This document shows positions 57,801 to 64,000 of a stretch of 64,000 nucleotides of DNA, piece by piece. Every line of letters starts with the position of its first letter. Position 1 is the stretch's first letter. The stretch comes from Pachyseris speciosa. Its lineage: Eukaryota; Cnidaria; Anthozoa; Scleractinia; Pachyseridae. The stretch covers positions 1,197,501-1,261,500 of the forward strand of contig JAEMWC010000126.1 in the NCBI GenBank assembly GCA_016490735.1. Direction: 5' to 3'. The position numbers and the translations under genes are program-made. The notes beneath the pieces were generated by a model. It made no database searches and had not been told where the DNA came from. It was given only the letters and a program-made list of their open reading frames with translations.

Positions 57801-60800
57801 ATGATTAGTTGAGATGGCTGCAGTGGGTAATCTGTGCTGGGTAACCTGTGCACAGATCCAGATGACCAAAAACAGCAGTGCCAAAGGTACTACCCTCTTG
57901 GGGGGTCTATGGCCATGTTCCCTGGTAAAAATGTTTGTAGTTTAGTCCCCTAAAGTGCCATTTCCTGGGCTTTGAGTCACTTGGACAGGAGATTGGCCAG
58001 TTCCATTTTCCTTCTAAAATTCTTGTCACTTTACAATTGAAGGGCTGAGAGCATAAACTGCCTATGTGTAATTTTTGGCTGTTTTTTTAGTTCACTTGGA
58101 TTTGTCCAAAGTTTTGCATGTGAACTGCATTTTGATTCAAAAACATTGTCCCGTATTTTTTTTTCACCAATTTCTTTTTCGTTTTCAAGAAATAACGTAT
58201 GCAAAAAAAAACACCTAAAACTACACATAGGCAATTTATGCCCCCAGCCCTTCATATGTCTGCCTTATTAACATGCATGAAGCAATGCCCAAGGGTATTC
58301 TTTATGCGCAATGTGCCTTTTTGACTCATAAACAGCCCACAAGATGCCCATCCGACTTGGAAATGGTCGACTTTTTTAAATGCAGCACTTATTACCAGTG
58401 TTTTGCTTACTGATAGTGCTCAAGAAGCTTCCTTAGCTGGAAAACAGTGCGCAACATTCTGGGTTGACTTAAAAACAGCACACAGCAACCTTGGTTAACC
58501 TTAAGCCAGCGCGTGTAGATTTTGTCCGACTTGAAAACAGCACTCAAAAGATTTAGGGTTATTGTTAAGTTTAGAGTTAAGGTTAAAATTAGGGTTAGGG
58601 TTAGAGTTAGGGTTAGGGTTAGAGCTAGGGTTAGGGTTAGAGCTAGGGTTAGGGTTAGAGCTAGGGTTAGGGTTAGGGTTAGGGTTAGAGCTAGGGATAG
58701 GGTTCGGCCTAGGGCATTGCAAACGTTAATGTTAAAGTAAGCGGCGTATTTTGAGTCTCGCACAGGTTTCTTGGTTTTTTGGTTCCTCCGAAATGAAAAG
58801 AGTGCACAGGTTTCTTGGTTGATTCTTAGTTCTTTCGGGAAGGCTTTGGCCGATGTAAGTAAAGTGTTGAAGAGGGTGTTTTGGTTGAAAGCGGCATACA
58901 GCAGGATTGGATTTGATTCTAACTCAGTGCTTAAAAAGCTTGCTGTCGGCTGAGAAATAGAATAAAATATTAAAGAAGGCTGTTTTTATTTGAAGATAGC
59001 TTTTGGCCACTACCAACAACTTCTGTTCGTGAGCAACACCGAAAATTTGAGTTAACGATGTTCAAGGGCAAAATTAAGAGTTAAAGGAGTAAGCTGTTTC
59101 CCGTCGGTTTCCACGATTTTGAAGGGTTCATTTTCGTCGTCAAATGGAACCAGTGGAATGAAAATCGTATCACAAATCAACGTAAATGACGACAGTGAAA
59201 AAAGTGGAACAAAATACTTAACTATTTTTGTTGGCTTTAAGACGCAAATATTTGCATAAGATGTGAAATTTAATCCGTATCGTCTGATGCGTAACACAAC
59301 GACTTGTTAAAATGTCTCGCGTGCAAATACGTATTTGCTGGTGTTTATCTCGCTTGAAAATACGTTTTGCTGATGTTTACAAGCCTCCATAAAATCAAAA
59401 TAACCGAGTTGATCGACGCAAAACTTATTTATATGTTGAAATTCGGCAGCATGTCTCCCTGTGTTTACATAACAACTCGACGAGCGACCACAAGTAATAT
59501 TTTCCACGCGCGCCCATGCAACTTTTCCCTGGATTGTTTTCAAGATAGTCATTGAAAACAGACGGACTTCTCATCATGCTGACTTCCCTCTCTCGGATGA
59601 ATTCTCCGTAATGTTTCTGAATTTTGACGAACTGTTTCACGGCTTCGATGGCCCGCAAGACAGCGCCCACTTCGACCGCAATGAATTGTGGGAATGTTAT
59701 GCCCTCCACGAGCGAAAGACACTCTGCAAACATTGGCCAGTTTTTTTGCCCTAAACTCCAAAAACACCTCTCCTTTTCGCAAATTCTAGCACGGCAACCT
59801 TTCAGAAATGGACCAAGACTAGCAAAACCGAGCCGCTTTTGAGACCAGAGATGTTTTCAGAGTTTTTTTTTCTGCCCGGCTCTTAATCTCTACTCCCAAA
59901 CCGGAGAGTCAAATTAATCTCTCTCTTCATGGTTTGGCAAGCAGAGAAAACACGACTGGCTTCTTTCAGCCGTGTTAGACTTATGGATCTTAAGACTTCA
60001 TGATGTCCTTCGATCACCAAGCAAACAGGCAAATTGACATAATTCAATTAAACCAAACAAGCTAGCGCAGATTCGGCAGACACGTTGCATAAGTACCAAT
60101 GTTTTAACCGCCAAAACTTTTAGTCTACGTCACACTATGGAACAATCCTTTCTACCTGTCAATCATTTCATGTCCAGTTTCAGTTTTACCCTTCAGTTAC
60201 GAGCATTTGGCGCTAAGTTTTCAAATAAAGAAATAAAGAATACCCTTGGGCATTGCTTCATGCATGTTAATAAGGCAGACATATGAAGGGCTGAGAGCAT
60301 AAACTGCCTATGTGTAATTTTTGGCCGTTTTTTTTAGTTCGCTTGGATTTGTCCAAATTTTTGCATGTGAACTGCATTTTGATTCAAAAACATTGTCCCG
60401 TATTTTTTTTTCACCAATTTCTTTTTCGTTTTCGAGAAATAACGTATGCAAAAAAACTACACATAGGCAGTTTATGCCCCCAGCCCTTCAATTACCTACA
60501 TAGACTCAAAAGAGAGGAGCACCTTGTACAGCTTAACAAACATTAAACACCACCACAGGAAAGCAACTTACTGTTAAAGAAGCTATTGTCTGAATTGCCA
60601 CATGATTTCAGAATAAAAATGTAGAACTCCAATTTGACCCTCTGGAATTTTGTGAATGTAAAACAATGAACTCTGTTGTTATGTTTGTTTATGTTTTACT
60701 TGACTGTTTGTTTGTTTTTTGTTTACTTACTGAATGATTGATTTATTTTGCTATTCAACAGTCCTGATGTGAGGGAATTTTTTTCACTGGATAATCCCAA

Positions 60801-63800
60801 AAATGCACAAACTAATGATGATGATGATCAGCCTGGAGCAGATGAGTCTGGCCAGGTGACGTCATCTGACACTATTCAGTAGAATTCCAAAATCCTATTC
60901 AGTAGAATTCCAAAATCTAACTGCACTTGATACATGATAGTCATACAGAATAATAAGCTTTTTAGGGTGTGTAGCTGCAAAATTTAATTGCGATAAAGTT
61001 GTCAAGGTACAAAGACAACGTTGCCAAGTTCTAGTATTAAGTGGGTGGAAGATTAAAAGTGTGGGAGGCTATCTCACTTGTGAATGTTCCTCTTAGCAGT
61101 GGTGAAATAAAGACTGAAAAATTAATGCTCTGCAGGAGTGGAACCTATGACCTCTGTGGTACAGTACCCTTACAGTGCTCTTCCAGCTGAGCTAATGAGC
61201 CAAGTGGGCTTTGCAGATGTCTGCAAGCTTTATTTTTTGTCAGGCTCTCCTTCTAAAGTAGCATACACAACTGCAATGGTCTCTCATATTTTAAGTTCTA
61301 TTATTTTCATGATAATATTATCAAATGACCAAGCATAATGAGTGCTTAACAATAACTGGATTCTTGGGCTAGTAAATGCATATGACCCTCCCACTTAAAT
61401 AATTTAGAGACAGCTCTAAATGGTGGATGATAATTAAGACAAAACACAGAAAAATTATCAAAGAATTTTCTGGTTCGCTTTTTCTCATCCTTTTTTCTCC
61501 TGAAGATGGTATTTTTGTATTGATTTATTGCATTAATTGATTAATTGATTGATTGATTAATTAGTTAAATTTTTGTCAATAGGGCCATGACCCAGATGGG
61601 ATTGATTTAGGAGGTACATTTAATCCAAAGTAAGTGCAACCCAAAGCCTTGATATCATCGCATAATTAGTCTCATTATTGTAACTTTTCCCTCTTATTTC
61701 TTATGGCAATGTTGTGGTTTAATTTTATCCTTGGTTCAATTTTTATTTTCCTTTCTTTTATACTGATTATTATACATTACCATACACAAGAACAAAAGAA
61801 AATAAAAATTGAACCAAGGATAAAATTGAACCACAACACAGTAATAGAGGGTATACATTAAAAATCAAGGTAGTTTATATTTGGTGATCATCACCTTCAT
61901 TTGCATGGCATGAATGTTTTCAGCTGCAGCTATGTCTTAATAATTCTATAAGAAGATACTGGTACACATTTTCAAAACTCCGGGAATCATTTTGGGCCAA
62001 TAAACTATGAGATCCGCATAATTATATGTAACGCAATTGTGAGACAAGCAATTAACTAAACTATCAGGCTCTAGTATATACCACACAAATGAATAGTACT
62101 TTTTGCGCACTCTGATTGGTTAACTTGGAGGTGAATAGCAAGTACTATTCACCTCCGAGCAGCCGGCGCGCGAGATTTTTCAATTTCCGATCGCTTGTCG
62201 GTATATTGTCACACATAAAGTAATGTTTTGGTCCACTAATTATTCAGCTTGTGTGGTATATACTAAAACAATTATTATTCACCTCAGTGTCGGTGAAAGT
62301 GGTGGATATTTACCTCGCCGCTTCACAGCTCGGTAAATATCCACCACTATTCACCTCCACTTTGGTGAATAATTGTCAATTATGTTGATGTCAAAGTAAC
62401 AACTGCAAACTCCAGGATATTGTAAAGCATGGAGATCTTGTTGGGGCAGTTAAAATTTAAAATTATGATATTTATTATTAATATTACAGGGACCACACAG
62501 GATATTTTGTATTGGGGTGGCTAGCTTGCGCGGTCCCTGTATTAATTATTGTTATTCTGTACAGAGCAAAACCAAGCGATTTTCTGTTCCTGAAGGTGAT
62601 AGGGAAAGGAAGCTTTGGAAAGGTAAATTGCTGGGTGAAAATAATAAAACTTTACCCAGAAATGCAATTTTGCAAAGGGTGTTGATGAAGTGCTTACTAT
62701 AGATTGCATGAAATTGATTAAATTGATGAAGGTTAATGTCTATGAAATGGCAAAAAGATACATGCATTATGAACTTTGTATGTAAAAATTAAATTCAGGT
62801 AAAACAATTTTAACTTAGGTTGAATCTCAATTCCCTTAGTCTTCTAGCCCTTCATAATTAGGGTTAGGAGACAAAGGAATTTGAATTTTTACCTACATAT
62901 ATGTATAAAATTTTTACCCGAACTTAATTTTTACCTACAATGCACATCTGGACATAATAATTGTGACAACAATTCATACAGTCATTGTGGTTGTCATCGT
63001 TGTCTGTCTGTTCAATTATTGTCTCTGTTATTGAATCAAGCAATAATATCAGCTTGTCATGGAGAATGTACAGTTGGTCAATTATACTGTTTGTAACATT
63101 AGTTAGTTCATCAGTTAGCATATCAGGTAGGCGAGGAGAGTATTGGGGGTGGTTGTGCATGTTTGGTGGACGCCAAAAATACAAATAAGGCATTAAAAAT
63201 CCATGTTCACTTTTCACAGAAATTACAAAGCAAAAATTCACAGTTCACTGATTTTATTTCATATTTTCACTGGTCATGAAAAGCTAAAAACACTTAATCC
63301 CGTATCATGCAATAATTTCTTCCCCCCCCCCCCTTGGGTGGCCACCCAGTCAGTAAATCGCACCATCAGTTTTTTCTCTTATCAGTCAAGCAATTATTGG
63401 CCAGTATTCAGTAGTCAGGCTATTTCAGTTTGTACTTCATGTAATCAAATAGCTACAGTGTTGTACCTGGTCAGCCAGCTGAACAGTTAGTCAGTCAGTT
63501 AGTTAATCAGTCTGTCTGTGATTGAGTCAGTCAGTCAGTCAATCAGTCAATCAGTCAGTCAGTTGTTTACTAAGTCAGATAGTCAGCTAGCCAGCCAGTA
63601 AGCCAAACAGTCAGAGGTGATCATTGAGTCCCAAAGACTGTCTATGGTATACAGTCAGTTCTCAGTCAGTGAGGGTTGTCCATTACACTCGCACTGAATT
63701 GGATTGACAGCAGGCATAGATTGGCTGACTTGGCTTAAGCCAGATTGCTGTGAGTGTCTCTGTTAGACAGACATTTCTCAGTGAGTCATTCAGCCAGTTC

Positions 63801-63920
63801 ATTCATTCATTGCTTTCTCATTCTATTCCTTGGTAGGTGTTTCTTTCCAAGAACAAGGCTGAGGACAAATTCTATGCAATAAAAGTTCTCAACAAGGCAG
63901 CTATAAGAAAGAGAAATGAG
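51776..63920 (+). CDS. SGK3: SGK3-like PX-domain serine/threonine kinase (5' part)
   Basis: Eight exons with GT/AG borders and compatible phases: 51776-51847, 55985-56071, 56425-56497, 57694-57769, 60762-60855, 61583-61629, 62565-62622, 63837-63920; the gene runs off the window. The product starts with a short leader, then a PX domain (residues about 20-125: KRFTVYKVLIKLPDG, FILRRYNEFHQM, LPGKRLLGNNFDPEF), then an acidic linker. The AGC kinase N-lobe follows, with glycine loop GKGSFGK and the VAIK-like Lys in FYAIKVLNK. PX binds endosomal phosphoinositides, and SGK3 acts downstream of PI3K and PDK1 (family knowledge). Start is ATG 51776; an upstream ATG at 51771 is out of frame and stops after eight codons. 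The 4.1-kb first intron is almost repeat-free, later introns are full of MITEs. The catalytic loop, activation loop and hydrophobic motif lie beyond the edge. Confidence 0.9.
51848..55984 (+). other. SGK3-like intron 1
   Basis: 4,137 bp with GTAAGA donor and a poly-T TTTTTTTTTCAG acceptor. It is A/T-rich without recognisable transposons or tandem repeats, in contrast to all other stretches of this length in the window, so regulatory content is possible but none is identified. Confidence 0.6.
55985..56071 (+). CDS. SGK3: SGK3-like exon 2 (PX)
   Basis: 29 codons, VYKVLIKLPDGKSYF through RRYNEFHQMCDK. It holds the RRYNEF motif, whose Arg contacts the 3-phosphate in PX domains. Donor GTATGA. Phase 0. 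Confidence 0.92.
56141..56307. mobile_element. Fold-back MITE, family B copy 1
   Basis: Ends ATGTTGCAGGTAAAAATTAA and the inverse TTAATTTTGACCTGCAACAT. The centre CCTAATTATGAATAATTAGG pairs on itself. It lies in intron 2; a relative is at 62776-62940. Confidence 0.88.
56425..56497 (+). CDS. SGK3: SGK3-like exon 3 (PX)
   Basis: LKKIYPDLHIKLPGKRLLGN then NFDP; includes the proline-containing membrane-insertion loop of PX. Acceptor TTATAG, donor GTAAGA, ends in phase 1. Confidence 0.92.
57229..57275. repeat. 47-bp perfect-type palindrome
   Basis: ATATTCACTTCAAGCAAAAT pairs with ATTTTGCTTGAAGTGAATAT around AATAATT. A hairpin in intron 3, perhaps the trace of a small fold-back insertion. Confidence 0.85.
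57694..57769 (+). CDS. SGK3: SGK3-like exon 4 (PX end)
   Basis: FIKMRREGLNDVTQKIISHP then KAID; the RREGLN helix closes the PX domain. Acceptor TTCCAG, donor GTAAGA, ends in phase 2. Confidence 0.92.
58035..60493. mobile_element. 2.46-kb composite with family A fold-back arms
   Basis: Arms 58035-58305 and 60233-60493 are inverted copies of each other. Each contains a full family A MITE (AGGGCTGAGAGCATAAACTG) plus about 50 bp of shared inner sequence (CATATGTCTGCCTTATTAAC). The 1.9-kb centre holds an interstitial TTAGGG tract and two minus-strand open frames (59052-59297, 59425-59733) with no recognised domain. Because the inner 50 bp also pair, the two MITEs act as ends of one larger element or arose by inverted duplication. 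It is inserted in intron 4 of the SGK3-like gene. Confidence 0.75.
58589..58708 (+). repeat. Interstitial telomere-like tract
   Basis: About 20 TTAGGG units interspersed with TTAGAGC, forming an 18-bp superunit TTAGAGCTAGGGTTAGGG repeated about four times. Confidence 0.9.
60762..60855 (+). CDS. SGK3: SGK3-like exon 5 (linker)
   Basis: PDVREFFSLDNPKNAQTN followed by an acidic DDDDQPGADESGQ. Donor GTGACG is weaker than the others; reading on would reach TAG within nine codons, so splicing here is required. Ends in phase 0. Confidence 0.85.
61113..61215 (-). mobile_element. tRNA-like SINE head, minus strand
   Basis: The minus strand reads TTAGCTCAGCTGGAAGAGC (A box and D arm) and, about 40 bp later, AGGTTCCACTCC (B box). 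A plausible anticodon arm is present, but the acceptor stem does not pair well, so a tRNA-derived SINE or tRNA relic is more likely than a working tRNA. Confidence 0.5.
61583..61629 (+). CDS. SGK3: SGK3-like exon 6 (linker)
   Basis: GHDPDGIDLGGTFNPK; matches the short Gly/Asn-containing linker before the kinase domain in SGK3 proteins. Donor GTAAGT, ends in phase 2. Confidence 0.85.
61711..61837. mobile_element. Fold-back MITE, family C
   Basis: GTTGTGGTTTAATTTTATCC and the inverse GGATAAAATTGAACCACAAC are the ends. Pairing continues through TTGGTTCAATTTTTATTTTC, with a roughly 50-bp loop. Confidence 0.88.
62072..62265. mobile_element. MITE with TAGTATATACCACACAA ends
   Basis: Perfect 17-bp inverted ends TAGTATATACCACACAA and TTGTGTGGTATATACTA. 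An inner palindrome AGTACT...AGTACTATTCACCTC is also present. Non-coding, intron 6. Confidence 0.88.
62270..62378. repeat. Fold-back repeat adjoining the MITE
   Basis: AGTGGTGGATATTTACC pairs with GGTAAATATCCACCACT, and outer ATTATTCACCTCAGTG-like arms also pair; about 110 bp in all. Confidence 0.8.
62565..62622 (+). CDS. SGK3: SGK3-like exon 7 (kinase start)
   Basis: AKPSDFLFLKVIGKGSFGK: the AKPxDFxFLK entry and the complete glycine-rich loop GKGSFG that covers ATP phosphates. Donor GTAAAT, phase 0. Confidence 0.93.
62776..62940. mobile_element. Fold-back MITE, family B copy 2
   Basis: Ends TTTGTATGTAAAAATTAA and, inverted, TTGTAGGTAAAAATTAA. The inner TTCATAATTAGGGTTAGGAG block resembles copy 1. 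It is more diverged than copy 1. Confidence 0.75.
63470..63620. repeat. CAGT-type microsatellite
   Basis: Degenerate CAGT/CAATCAGT tetramer and octamer runs in intron 7. Confidence 0.85.
63837..63920 (+). CDS. SGK3: SGK3-like exon 8 (kinase beta2-beta3)
   Basis: VFLSKNKAEDKFYAIKVLNK then AAIRKRNE; the Lys of AIK anchors ATP. Acceptor TGGTAG, donor GTTTGA, phase 0. The gene continues beyond the window. Confidence 0.92.
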
Positions 63921-64000
63921 GTTTGAATTCACTTTTGAAGTTATGCAGACTCAAAATTTGTGTTGCAGAGAGAAATAAAAAGAATTTATTGCACTCTTGT

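Noticed and set aside
58407..58763. Thr/Leu-repeat frame over the TTAGGG tract
   Set aside because: Translation of the telomere-like repeat in a frame without stops.
59425..59733. 102-codon minus-strand frame inside the composite element
   Set aside because: Composition is protein-like but no motif is recognised, and overlapping frames are open too; mentioned only within the composite.
61131..61210. Working tRNA gene on the minus strand
   Set aside because: A and B boxes are present, but the acceptor stem does not pair and the anticodon arm is irregular; a tRNA-derived SINE fits better.

Overview
This is a repeat-dense piece of an animal nuclear genome, most likely a cnidarian and plausibly a reef coral or relative. 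The evidence is one intron-rich gene with metazoan-type splice sites, TTAGGG-type repeats, and many small inverted-repeat elements, LINE, Gypsy and Penelope/retrozyme remnants. The assignment is inferred from architecture and repeat style; species cannot be named from sequence alone. No prokaryotic operon, rRNA or ordinary tRNA gene was seen.

Layout. 1-14265: mostly non-coding flank with short DNA transposons, a 68-bp minisatellite, a tRNA-like SINE, and decayed gene pieces (LINE reverse transcriptase, a Ulp1/SENP-like cysteine protease on the minus strand, a RecQ-like helicase start, a possible tail-anchored terminal exon). 14272-41256: one 26,985-bp DNA transposon, bounded by an exact 6-bp target duplication (GATTTT) and terminal inverted repeats of about 67 bp. 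It carries a DDE transposase with two single-base frameshifts, an 8-bp satellite at each end, and two very large arrays (about 8.0 and 6.3 kb) of the same 20-bp unit in opposite orientation. Between the arrays lies a graveyard of nested Gypsy, LINE, Penelope-like and small TIR elements. 41263-50800: more nested repeats, namely a LINE split by a Gypsy-like LTR element inside a GTTCC-rich fold-back, then a decayed multi-copy gene of unknown function interrupted by a retrozyme-like insertion with three intact-looking hammerhead ribozymes. 51776 to the right edge: the 5' part of an SGK3-like kinase gene (PX domain, then the start of the kinase domain), cut off by the window end. Its introns hold several fold-back elements, one containing an interstitial telomere-like tract.

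How the parts relate. The only host gene that looks intact is the SGK3-like kinase. The most unusual object is the 27-kb transposon: its transposase gene sits between the left-end 8-bp satellite and the left 20-bp array, while the right end has satellite and array directly joined. The arrays could pair as a huge hairpin. They repeat a TA step every 10 bp and are largely stop-free in all six frames, so the long open frames there are a by-product of the repeat and should not be read as genes.
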